From: Ganoderma boninense
Lineage: Eukaryota > Basidiomycota > Agaricomycetes > Polyporales > Polyporaceae
Length of the DNA stretch: 64,000 nt
Direction: 5' to 3'
Assembly: GCA_002900995.3 (NCBI GenBank)
Contig: CM035304.1
Location: 665,498-729,497 of the forward strand
Below the pieces are notes generated by a model. That model was not told the DNA's origin, searched no databases, and worked only from the letters and a program-made list of their open reading frames with translations. Position 1 is the first letter of the stretch. The number at the start of each line of letters is the position of its first letter. Positions 44,383-55,398 of the stretch are shown here, in pieces. The translations under genes were made by a program, and so were the position numbers.

Positions 44383-46178
44383 GCGGCCGTGATATTTGTC
44401 CCTCGGGGGCCCGTATAGCGTCGCTGTGTCTAACAGGGTCTCTATGGTGGCGTATGGGCGTGGACGGTGGAGCTGGCAATGACTTCGTCGTCGTTCAGAA
44501 TGCCGCGCGTCATGTTCCTCCAGCATCGCTAGGGCTACTTCATTGCAAAGACGTGGACGCCATGAGTTACTGCAATGGACTCCGCCTGCGCCGTTGCAGG
44601 TGTTCTAGAATGTCATGGGTTCGCGCTTACGACTCCTGTGCGGCACAGCAGCTGGTGTATGATAGAGGGACGTTAGACCCTTTGAGAGGGACTAGGTTGA
44701 GAGTAAGCAGTTTTTAGCGTATGAGCGGCCATTGGGCGGTGCAGATCTGGCGATGGGGCGCAGTAAGTGCACTTCAAGCAGTTCATGACGCGCAAAATTG
44801 ACCTGGAGGCTGGCGCGGCGGAGTGAGACGCCACCACGCAGAGATGGCCTAGATTCCTTTGAGAGATGAGGGATTCGAAGTAGCTGCTCTACCCATGGAG
44901 CGCTCCCGCCATTGATGGTGTGGATTGGGTATTGGACTATTCGCACTGGTAGCAACAGAGGGCGATGCGAGGCACCTCGCCTGCGTTTGTGCCTTGCTCA
45001 GGGACTATCCTTTGCGCGCCGGGCGGATGGCTGTTGCCTAACGTACTTCGCTAGCGCGTGAATGGAAACAAAGACGACCTGGCCTTTCCTGGCCTCGGAA
45101 GACGTTATGAAGCTCCGGTTCCTGACCATGCGTCAGTCCGGTTGTCTAGCTCAAAGTGACGAGCGCGAACACCGCCCTATGTCTGCGCGCGGTGGATAAG
45201 TGGTACGCGCAGGCACGGGAGGATGGTGGAGCATACGCGCGTCTCGCGAGTGGATCAAGGATACAGACCGGGGATCGGTCGCGATTAGCTGTCCCACGGT
45301 CACTTGATGCTGTTGGTTGACAAAGCGATCTGGAGGGCGCCGACTGTGGCCTTCTCTCCTCCTCTCCTATGTTGACCTGATGTGGCCGAAGATCCTGGAG
45401 GACGGTGGCGGTCCTATCGGGAGCGAAAGGTTGGATAGTGAGGTCTACGGGGCCTCCTGGTGTATGCCGATATGGACGGACTGGTGCGTTTTCATCCTGC
45501 ACGAGTTTCAGGGGAGGACGAGACATGACGAGCGATCGGAGTCCGCAGTTGTTGGGCCATCTGCGCATTGTTGCTTCTGTGTGTGCGCACGAGTCATAAG
45601 ATGGTGGGAGCACTACAGGCTAGTACTTGAATATGCGATCGAGGCGGTACGGGGATGGCAGTCCCATCTTTGACGCTGCTGTGGAAAGGGGGGTTCGTGG
45701 AGGGTACGTGAGGTTGATCAGCGGCACACGGCGCGGGATCGAAAGCTGACCCTTAATGCCCAGTTGAGTGAATAGTCGGCTGCGGCGCATCGCATTACTC
45801 GAGCATGTTCGTGAGTGCGTCCTTGCGCTTCGTACGGATGTTACAGTTCTGAAGCATTTCTGTAGAGATGTTTCACCAGTAATTGCTTGGCTTGCCGGGT
45901 GGCTGCCGTCTCGGTGTGACCTTCCTTTGTAGATGCTCTTTGGGTGTCTCTTGAACTGCGCGGTCGGTTTGACGGACTGCTGGGATGTCTATGTAGGTCT
46001 CGCTACCTGTACAGTTGGAGGCTCTCAAGCGCGCCATATTTAAGACTTGTTTTCAGCTTCGACACGTCTCACCCTTCCTGGCACTGGATAGTACGCCCAT
46101 TACGATCGAGGTGTGCCACGCGGTTTCCTCCTTATTTAACCGCGAATCCATAACATCGGCGTACTGCAGAAACCACCC
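44383..46178. other. Gene-poor interval upstream of the kinase
   Basis: No complete gene. Between about 45931 and 46150 two open frames could join across a small intron (SLELRGRFDGLLGCL.. and LEALKRAIFKTCFQLRHV..) and look vaguely like the tail of an F-box protein, but I found no start or stop that makes a gene. 45317-45673 is open but has no motif. Confidence 0.4.
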
Positions 46179-47681
46179 ATGGATACTCCTACAACACCTC
46201 TCGACGTGCTCATGGACCCTACGACACTGGTTGATCTGTGCGTCGCTTTGGCTTCCTTCTGGCGCTGCAGTTACTAACAGGGCAATAGCCGCGGATGTCA
46301 GGGCAAGGGTTCTCTAGTCGCAGGTCGTTGTAAGTTTGTCCCCAATGACAACTGCGCCACCTGCTTATGTTTGTGACTGCAGATGAGATAGAGGACTGTC
46401 TAGGCATCGGCATGACTTCGGCTGTACTCCGAGCAGTGGATCAGCGGTCGGGGCTCGTCGTCGCTCTGAAGATAGCCAATTCGAGTTCTGCGAAGGTCCG
46501 GAAGCAGATTGTGAACGAAGAGGAAATCTATAGCTTGATCTCGAGGAAGGCTGGCATTTCGTTAAGGTAGGTGACCGCGTCTTCGGAGGACCATGGCTGG
46601 CCTGACTCGTTTTTAGTCTGTTCACTCGTCTGTTTGACAGTGGTGACCACGATGGATTGCGATACCTAGCCTTCGATCTTGGGGGGATGAATCTCCTTGA
46701 TGTCGTCCATATGGCTGGACTGCATCCGTTGCCGACGCGTCACCTCCGAGAAGTTTCGTCGCAACTACTTCGTGGTCTAGCCTGTGAGTACCCGGTTGGT
46801 CGTAAGAGTCGAGCCTGTATTGATCAAAGTCGATAGTCCTACACTCCTTCGGCGTGGTCCATGCTGACCTCCACCCGAGCAATGTCGTCTTGCGCACGTC
46901 AGAGGTGGTGAAAACCAGAAGAATGCGCCAGGATGGAATTTTCGTAACGAAGGTGAGTACGAACTGTGGCCGTTTAACGTAATCCTGCGCTCGTCTTACC
47001 CCCATCCCACAAGGTCGAGCTCAAGAGCGCGGAAATCTACCTGGTCGATTTCGGAGATTTGCCGATTCTCGTCGGTGAAGGCTTCGGATGTGTGGGCGAG
47101 TCGTCTTACCGTGCCCCCGAGGTCACTCTGGGTAGGGGTTCTTGTTTGTGACGATTCCTTGCTTATGTTGAGTCGTAGATCTCCCGTGGACGCAGGCCAT
47201 CGATGCCTTTGCGGCTGGTTGTATTCTGGCGGAGCTGTACCTCAGCCATGCGCTATTCTACTTCACGGAAACAGAACAGGAACGCCTTGCCCTCGTTGAG
47301 CGGGTGTTGGGCCCATTTCCTGTCAGCTTTGCTCGACGGGCTGAGCGTACACGCCCTGGGACCTTCGTGATCGGGGATATCGTGAAGGTCATCTTTCCGA
47401 GGCAAGACATCGACCGTCCTGGTGAAGTGAAACGAGTCATCAGCGCGCTTTCCCTCTCGGTGAGTGGAGTTGGTCGTAGTCCTTCAAAGGAAGTCCTGAC
47501 ATGTATTTAGGCACTCATCTACGACGATGCATACCTCGACCTGTGTCGGGTATTGCTGGATCTGGATCCATTCCGGAGAGAAGATATTGCGCGGATGCTG
47601 TCGCACCGCTTTATCGCAACTTGCGACGAGGATGTTTTGTTCGCTGAACCTGCGGAGAACCAGGCGGGATTTCTGTTGTGA
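46179..47681 (+). CDS. SRPK-like protein kinase
   Basis: Eight exons: 46179-46237, 46289-46329, 46383-46566, 46617-46783, 46837-46952, 47014-47131, 47179-47459, 47511-47681; 378 codons plus stop. All introns are 47-61 nt GT-AG and keep the frame. The kinase domain begins GRYEIEDCLGIGMTSAV (Gly loop), with the ATP-binding Lys in VVALKIA. The catalytic loop is VVHADLHPSNVVL, with HAD in place of HRD as in many fungal SRPK-like kinases, and the metal-binding DFG is VDFGD. The APE-like segment is SSYRAPEVTL; the late helices include AIDAFAAGCILAELY. The N-terminus is only about 30 residues and there is no obvious docking groove insert, so it is shorter than canonical SRPKs. It lies between two related F-box genes on the same strand. 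Confidence 0.85.
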
Positions 47682-48123
47682 GACGGTCTTCAGTATGTAT
47701 TAATGTTACGCAATTGCGGGGTTATCACCCCATCGAGCTAGTGTTCGTGCCGTGAGAACCTCGTGTTGCTGCGCGTGCGATGCTGGCTGTTCTCTAGCTG
47801 GCCCTACGTGAGTCATACATCAAATTGTACCGCCGAAGTCGTGATTGTCGCTGACGGTTGCAGTGTTCAGCGGTGGCTGAGTGAGTCCCTTCTGTCCAAT
47901 ATCCATGTCCGGACTAGGGCTCGTTGGGTTGGAATTTCGCATCCAGACAAGCTGGGTCATTCGTCTCCAGTATTAAAAGGCCTCTTCCGGTTGTTGCTTC
48001 CTCCGAGCGAAACACCATCTCCCTTGCGACGAAGTAGCATCCGTGTCGGTACGTGATCCACGCAGATTACCGTCATCCAGAATGCCGTGCTGATAGTTTG
48101 CGTGTTTGGGCGTGCCATAGGAT
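47682..48123. other. Intergenic, no gene seen
   Basis: Interval between the kinase stop and the next F-box start. Only short unrelated open frames. Confidence 0.4.
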
Positions 48124-49333
48124 ATGTCCGCCGACCCACTATCCGCTCTCTCTCGACGTCGATGCCCTAGTACTGTGAACCGCTTCGGAGTATCCCTCCC
48201 AATGGAGCTCTGTTCCCGGATCGCAAGTTCCCTGACCGTAACCGATCTGAAGGTCTTCATGCGCTTGTGCAAAATGACTCACGATGTCGGCTGCCCACTT
48301 ATGTATCACTCTATCGACGCGGACCATACCGACGGGGTTCGCATTTTTTCCGCCCTCCTCTTGCGCTTTCATCCTCATTCCGACGGCCATCGGAGACACC
48401 CCCCCGCCTATAGTGTGCGTTCCCTAACGTATACATCCTCGTCCCGGGAGCAGGATATACGGGTGCTTCCTCTCTTGTGCGATGTGCTCGTGCATACTTC
48501 AGAGCTTCGCCATCTGAGCGTCGACTTCGTCCACAATACTTCCCCCCTATTCCTATCCCTGCTGAAGAGGCGAGGTCTGACACGACATCTCGTCTCGCCT
48601 GTCGCGACGGCGTTCAAGTGCGGCGATCTCAATTCGAAGCCCGTCACCAGCCCCCTCTATCTCCCTCGGCTCGTCAGCTTCCGTTCATCTTGCCATCTTG
48701 TCTTGAGCGAACTTGGCGCGAACCGGCCTCTCAGGTCCGCCTGCCTTCCGGAGTATATCGGGAAAACGCAGATGATAACAATGCTCGACGGACTCACCCA
48801 GAACGGCTTTGGTTCCAAGATGAACGCCTATACATGCACCTACGACGTGTATGGCAATGCTGCAGGGCAGCTCTGGGCGATTGGGACCGCCTTCCCGAAT
48901 TTGGTATATCTTGGCGTCTCGTTGCCAGCTCGATCGCAGCTCTTTTCCGAGGAGACGTACGCCATGCTTTCGGTGCGTGTATGGCTTCTGTGTGGTACCG
49001 AAAAACGGTCGTTAACGTGTGTGGCTGCAGACGCTGTTGTACAATTTACGATCCGCTGCATTGGGTTTCACAAGACTAGCTGTGCTTTCGATCACCTTTC
49101 CCTGGGTGACAAATGCCGGCGCGCGTGATCTTGGAGATCGCGTTGACGTCGATCGAGTCACAGCTATCTTCGGACGGTTCACCAGTGTGCAGTTGGAGTT
49201 TCGACGTGTCCTTCTAGACACTTTGACGTTCAGTCAGGAGGGTTCGGGCGACGATCGCTGGCATATAGTCAGTACAGACAATTCTGAGGAGCGCACGAGG
49301 CTGTCCACGAGGGATGCGTTCGGACGACGGTGA
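48124..49333 (+). CDS. F-box protein, paralogue 2
   Basis: Two exons, 48124-48972 and 49031-49333, 383 codons plus stop, GT-AG intron. Starts MSADPLSALSRRRCPSTVNRFGVSLPMELCSRIASSLTV and then parallels the gene at 42952 through the F-box and into leucine-rich segments (LLCDVLVHTSELRHLSVDF; FPNLVYLGVSLPARS). The intron sits at the same place in both paralogues, just after the LRR-like block. Divergence is high, so the duplication is not recent. The predicted role is an SCF adaptor, substrate unknown. Confidence 0.75.
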
Positions 49334-50574
49334 GTGTCTTCTGGTCATCATACGACCTGGGAGATGGCTCACACGGTATTCAGACCTCTTTATTAGGAGC
49401 CATGGAGTCGTCTGCGGGGCGTTGCTCCAGCCATGCGGTTGTGGAACTAGAAGAGAGTTGGCACTGGGCTTCCACGATGCCCTCGGCACTGTCTGCCCCG
49501 GGCATCGTCTCGAGTCGTCCTTTCGTTGCATCCATGATTTCTCATTCGTTTCTGACTGCCGATTTGACAGTGTCTCGTTACAGCCCTGAGTCTCGTTACA
49601 GCTTGGACGGGGCTTGCAGTATCGGGTACATGTGGTGTCCGTGGACCCGTGTATTTATGGACAGCATTATTGTTTCTTTGTGTGCAAAGGCTGGTGTTAA
49701 CGGTGCGGCCGATCCTTTGCCGAGCCTGGTCTCTCAGCGGCGTTGTAGATCCACGACCAGCATACACCAAGACCTTGCGTCCCGCTGTCAAGATGTGCCT
49801 GGACGGTCTACTGTGGTACGCATGCATACGGAATGGGATATCAAGCGTGGATGGATGTAGCTCAAGCCTGCCTGAGCTCTCGATCGTTCACATGCGATGT
49901 GAGCATGTCATTGGTAGTGGCTAGGTTTCGGTATGAGCCCCACCTCTGTCGACTGCTTGGTCAGCTGTCTCAAGTTCTGCGTGCACCATATGTTGTAGTT
50001 CTGATACATCAGGTTCTGGTTACGACTCTAAGTTGTTTTACATCAGGTTACAGCAAGCGATCTGATGTATCACGACGCCTCCTGGGCTTCCGGGACAGCC
50101 ATCAATAACCTACCTAATTGGGGAGGCCTCCTCCGGAATTAATGGAACAGCCACCAGTTATCTCCCTGATTTGGAAGATCTACTTCCAAGCACAGCATTG
50201 CTGCTTCCCAGGCTTATCTAAGCCTGTGGGCCACTGTCCCGGGTGCCTGGGTGCCTCCCTCCATCAATTCCGGTATTCCCCCATCAATCCTGGGCTCCCT
50301 CCATCAATTCCGGGTTCTCCCATCATTCTACCAACCTCCTGCCCCTCCTGTCCCAATATAGCAGTCTCTCCTCCCTCCCGGAATTGTGTTAGCTGTATCT
50401 CCCTCATTTCTGGGTGTATTGACTTCGTTCTTTTTGCATTATGTTCGTCTAATTAACGCGCTTCTAATGCACCTAACACGACCATACAACGAGGGTCATA
50501 ACATATACTAATGGCCCCTCTATAGTCGCTCTAGGGGGGAATGTTTGGCCCATATCTCGGCCGTTTTTGCACGC
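49334..50574. other. Interval with an inverted repeat, no gene
   Basis: No gene. CTGATACATCAG at 50001-50012 faces CTGATGTATCA at 50062-50072, giving an 11-bp stem with a 49-nt loop. From about 50090 the sequence becomes rich in CCTCC/GGGAG words and looks like repeat DNA. One sense-direction GTATTTATGG word lies at about 49649. Confidence 0.45.
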
Positions 50575-50645
50575 ATTTGCTCGCGAGAGGGTGCGTTTTG
50601 TTCGCGTGATCGACGCGCACAAAACGAGCCCTCTCGCGAGCAAAT
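50575..50645. repeat. Long hairpin 1
   Basis: Perfect 17-bp arms (ATTTGCTCGCGAGAGGG / its complement, 50575-50591 and 50629-50645). Inside them a further near-perfect pairing of a CGTTTTGT and an ACAAAACG word extends the stem toward a TGATCGA loop. Confidence 0.85.
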
Positions 50646-50649
50646 CCGT

Positions 50650-50719
50650 CCAGTGGTTCCTCCGGTGCATATATCCCCTCCTCCTGGGGAACAGGTATAT
50701 GCACCTTGGGAACCACTGG
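50650..50719. repeat. Long hairpin 2
   Basis: Three stacked perfect arm pairs: CCAGTGGTTCC/GGAACCACTGG, GGTGCATATA/TATATGCACC and CCCC/GGGG, separated by small bulges, around a 7-nt loop. Confidence 0.85.
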
Positions 50720-50903
50720 ACCGATTGGCTTCGTTCTTTTTGCGTCTGGTAGCTACTAGTAAGTGCATTCTAGGCATATAGGCTGCATACAGGCGCACCA
50801 AGTGGCCACTGTATGAGGGGGGCATCAATAGTCACCAATAGTCAACTTCTTCACCCTATATCTCCTTCGGTTCTTGGCCGTTTTTTGTGCCCCTTATATG
50901 CCC

Positions 50904-50928
50904 GGAAAGCCCTGTGTAAGGGCTTTCC
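50904..50928. repeat. Hairpin 3
   Basis: Perfect 10-bp arms GGAAAGCCCT/AGGGCTTTCC around a 5-nt loop. Flanked on the left by a TTGGCCGTTTTTT-like word and on the right by AATCCGTCCA, as hairpin 1 is. Confidence 0.8.
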
Positions 50929-51312
50929 AACGAGCCTACATATGCCCCAATCCGTCCACTGTAGCCCTCGGACCATAGACCCCTTCCCCTGACTACTCCC
51001 CTCCCTACTGTTTGGCCCATATCTTGGGCAGTTCACGACCCCACGCACTCAGGATCGTTCCAGTCAAGGCCCGCGGGGCAGAGCTCCTTCCCGATCGTGT
51101 CGTGGCCGAATCCACGACCAGACATTTGGTTACGAGCGACGGGAGGGGAAAGACCACCATACATGAGAGTAAGCCAGTCTATCACGACGCCTTTAAGCGA
51201 CTTGACGTCGTCGGCGCGTGATGCATTAGCACCCGCCTGCAACTGATGTTCCAAAGTCAGTCATCGATGCATGAACGACACGAATATCTAACCACGTACG
51301 CTAGCACAAATC

Positions 51313-51816
51313 TTATGAGGTCTCTTGTGTCGATACTCTCCTTCGACAAACCTTGGCATAGAGCCGGAAGTTGTTGGAGAGAAGCTGTTGGTAGATGTCG
51401 TACTGGTGGCGAACCCTAGAGTAGTCCGCGAATGAGCAACGGTCACCGGAAATATGCAAACACGTACTCGAAAGGGAACTTCTCGATCTCATTGTCCGGC
51501 AGCAGCGCCAAGTCTTTGTCAAGTTGAATACCCTTTGATGACGAGCTGTGCGTAATTGGCGAAAGCATGAATTGACCGGACCGAGATGGCGACCCTTGAG
51601 TTTCCATGGGCACGAGACCCCGCTGGTGACATGGCGGTTAGTAGATCGCTGTAGACAGAGGCACGAAGATAACGCACGCTTCTTACGAGGAGGCAGAGTC
51701 AACGCAGAATCCTCAAGGGGGCGTTTCTGGCCGGTCTGAGGAGGGACGTTTTCATCAGACATGACGAAGTGCTTGGGTTCGAAAGGGGGTTGAGAGTCTA
51801 CAGCAGTGGAGGTGAA
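51313..51816 (-). CDS. Hypothetical gene fragment running into the assembly gap
   Basis: Next to the gap a minus-strand frame reads FVMSDENVPPQTGQKRPLED..LPPRKKRAL, a Pro- and Lys/Arg-rich stretch with an NLS-like KKRAL. Further coding-like stretches follow (GIQLDKDLALLPDNEIEKFP; HQYDIYQQLLSNNFRLYAK) in other frames, suggesting introns I could not place. No domain recognised; the 5' portion may be missing in the gap. Confidence 0.35.
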   Translation of the reverse strand, partial: FTSTAVDSQPPFEPKHFVMSDENVPPQTGQKRPLEDSALTLPPRKKRALSSCLCLQRSTNRHVTSGVSCPWKLKGRHLGPVNSCFRQLRTARHQRVFNLTKTWRCCRTMRSRSSLSSTCLHISGDRCSFADYSRVRHQYDIYQQLLSNNFRLYAKVCRRRVSTQETS

Positions 51817-51916
51817 NNNNNNNNNNNNNNNNNNNNNNNNNNNNNNNNNNNNNNNNNNNNNNNNNNNNNNNNNNNNNNNNNNNNNNNNNNNNNNNNNNNN
51901 NNNNNNNNNNNNNNNN
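51817..51916. other. Assembly gap of 100 N
   Basis: Exactly 100 undetermined bases, a customary placeholder length, so the true distance is unknown. Confidence 1.
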
Positions 51917-54900
51917 GGCATTATTGATGCCCGGGGTGTGGGCCATTTCAGTTCGTAAAGGGCCTGCCGGAGTCCGAGCCCGGGGTTTCCCCCCGGGGCA
52001 CAGGGGCCCCCGTCGGGGGAAAGTCATCTCGGTGCCAGAGACGGATGCATACGGACAAGAGAGGACGGGGGGGGGCAGCCGGGATTTTGAAGTGCAATAT
52101 TGTTGGAAAAAACGCACCCATGGAAGTCATCCTCGGTTCCCAAATCAGTGGCTCCTCTCCCGGAACCTCACCGTGTCACAAAAAAAAGCATACAGCCCCC
52201 GGATAACGTCATCAGCTACGAAAAGGCGTTACTGTCTCTTCCCGCGCGCGCGACGCTCGAAGGAACGCCGCGCGCTCGTCTCGTCCTCCTGCCTCGGCAG
52301 GGGCAGGGACAACGCAGGTCGAGGACGGCCTCGACAAGTACAGGCGGCGCGGCTGGCATTCACTACTCACCTCCCCACGCACGAGATCGTCCGGCACTCC
52401 TCCCGCGCAGATCCCCCAGGCAGCGCCCACGGTTCCCCAGCCCAGCGCGTTCAGGCCTCCCGCGCCCCGCCCGCCGCCAGCCGGACGTTCCGCTTCGGGT
52501 GGGCATGATCGACGACCGACTGTGACTCGGGGTGCTCTCCTGCCGCAAACCGGCATCACCTCCCGCGGCAGCGAAACGGGAGCCTTCGCTCGCGCGGCGC
52601 GCACGACCCCGGTGCGCGGTGTGGCAACTGGAGGTGCGGTACGCCGGGCACGCGCGCGTGCTGATGCACTTCGAACGGTCGAGGTGCAAGGTGCTGGCGG
52701 GTACAATGTACCTCGTCACGGACGCGCAAGCTTGACTTTGGTCACGCTCAAGGATACTGCAGTTGGCGACGAGGGGAGGGTCATGAGGACGTAGACAGGA
52801 GCGGCTGTGGGCTTGAGAGAGCGGACGTGTGAGTGTCTTAATCATGGATCTGAATTAAGATCGTATATGTAATATATGCAGTCATTATTGTAATCAGGGC
52901 GTGAGCGGATGCTGACGGTGTGGTTATTTGGTACAGCTACGACGAGGAGTTGCCCGCGCTGTGCCGCGACTTCCTGCACAACCTTGCGTCTCGTCGTCTT
53001 TCCTCGCTGCGCATCTAGGTCCTGCCAGATTATGATGAAGATGGGGTGTACGATTTGGACTTGGACATGGTGTGACTTTCTATCGGTTTGTCGTCGAATT
53101 CAAGTGCTCCCTGCTATACCGTAGACCTTCCAAACTTGGGATCATTTCTTGTAAAACACCAGATAGCAGGAAAAATCACCGTATCTTTTCGGAAGACTGA
53201 CTGAACACTCAGGAACTCGTCGACAACAGTTGTGGTTCGGGTCTGAAACGCTACCGATCAACCGATGTCGATTGCACGGCATCCTATTGTACACATTACG
53301 GTGCGATTCCACCATGCCTGGGTAACATGCATATGTCCTTCGACTTGGTTCCTCCATTCACGACCGTCCCTCAGGCTTCCGGTCTCCTGCGCTGACACCT
53401 GCAGGTCCTTCCTCCGGTTTGCTCACTTTGCTCCCAGGACCCTGTTCGTCATAGTACCGCTGGGTGCCTCCATAGCGCAACTTCTGGTCCTTCTCCGGCC
53501 CTTTTGAAGGGGGAACATCGTAGGTCCCATCCTCGACCTGGACGTTCAATGACAACGTCAGTGCATTAGTGAGCTGCTGCCCTTGCTCCATGCGGCACGA
53601 ATCGCAGAAGGCAACGTACCGTCGCGTACCCCTTCGGTTTGGGACCAGCGCGGGAGTACTCGCCCGACATCTGTTCGTTGGGCCGTTGCACAGACGGATT
53701 CGAGCTGTCCACTTCGTATGTCTTTTCCGACGGAGGAGGGGCGCGATCGACGTCCTTGAAGTAGGAGTCCGTCGTGTGATGCGTGGGTTTCTTGTCATCT
53801 CGACGGGAGAGTGACGTCGAAAACGTTCGGCGCTGCTGGAAATCCCATGAAGGTTGGCCTTGGCCAGCATGAAGATATCGTTCTGTGAAAATACCTGCAT
53901 ATATGCGCGGACTCCATAGACTCTTGGAAACGCGAATTTCAACTCGTCTCCGTCGTGATACTCCGCTTGGGTTCTCCTTGATCCTGGAGGTTTCGAACGC
54001 ACTGTTGCCGTAGAGACACGAGAGATGCGAACGACGTTCGTCAATGGGGCCATCGGAGTATGTGTCTGCGCAAAGGCTCTGAGTAGTGGTGTATGGGCAA
54101 GCGCAAGGACGGGGGCTACGAGCGCATTACTTATTAGGTCGCTGAACGTCACTCAGCAAGAAATCCCTATGACGTCATTGTCGATTGCAAAGCGACGGCG
54201 GTGGGAAACCAATGAGCTAGCAGCAACAGAATGTACACCAAAGATCGCATTATATGGGCCTCATTAGCCTTAGAGCATCGCAACGCATCCGTTCCAAAAC
54301 CTTCCGTTGTGTGGGCTTGAGTGTGCAAGCCCTCACGTCAGTTACCTGCAACCCGACCGAAAGTCGTCTAGAATTGGTGAATCGTAGTTGGTCATTCCGT
54401 GAGTCCGGATCGATCTCGGGCGTGGACGGAGGAGGCTGAATGGCCTCAGTGAAAGACGCGATGAAAGCAGGCAGATTGTCGTCAGGCTGCGTCGCGCACT
54501 GGTGGGGAGGAGTCGAGGCCCTGAGGTCTGGGACTCGAAAGCCGGAGACGGACTGCATGGAAGACGCAACGACGCTGTCGACTCGGCGGAGGGAGAACAT
54601 GAAGTGACATACGATGACCGACGTTAATCTGTGCCCACAGCTGTCAAGACACACTCGGAAGCAAATAGCATGGACTACTTACGGATCGTAGAATAGGGAC
54701 AGGAGGCTCCCGACATCCATGAAGGCCTGGAGAGGAAGGCGAGTGAGCGACCTGAATCCGGATCCGTGGCGTGCAATCTGAGGTCGGAGAACGTACTGTT
54801 GTCAAGCTGAAACCAATCTCAAGAACGTACAATGTCCCAAGGGACCTAATTATTGTGATGAGAGTTCAACTCGTGCTATGTTGGCGAGCTGGACATACAT

Positions 54901-55398
54901 CTATGTCCTAGCACGCGCTCTGCTACACTGAGGCAGGTGATGAAGGAAAGAAGGGGCACACGCCCAGGATATTATCATGAGGCTGTAGCTAGAAGACAAG
55001 AGGTACTAAGTACTAGTGGGTAGCACAAGTTGTTAGTACTGAGGGCTATGATCACTACTACTTGTCCACAGGTCCTCGTGCGACATACTTCTCTGAAAGG
55101 GCAGGGAGAGCCTCGCGCCGCGAGGCAGGATCTCGGTACTTCGCAGGTCTGGGGAGCCGGAGATGCGAGGGCTCGCGCGGCTTGGGGAGACAGCACAGCC
55201 GGCTCCGAGACTGCGCGTCGGTCGAGAACGAGATCCGTGGGAGGCGGCGAGGCTCCGTCGCGCTCTGCGCGATGCTCTGCGGGAAAGCGGGTGAGCGAGA
55301 ATCCCCGACCATCAGGAGCGAAGCGACGCTTCGAGCGCTAGGCGCGAATCCCGCATGTACAGGAGCGAGCGAATGGGACTTACGAAGTGACAACAGAG
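51917..55398. other. Unassigned sequence right of the gap
   Basis: No recognisable gene. 52200-52730 is very GC-rich with overlapping frames on both strands. A minus-strand frame at 53358-54152 ends in a charged stretch (YDVPPSKGPEKDQKLRYGGTQRYY) that could be a real exon, but the upstream part looks random. From about 55060 to 55398 the sequence may belong to the terminal repeat of the DIRS-type element that ends nearby; I could not match it to the other side. Confidence 0.4.

Noticed and set aside
52200..52730. GC-rich open frames right of the gap as a gene
   Set aside because: Arg/Pro/Ala-rich translations on both strands without a domain, next to an assembly gap.
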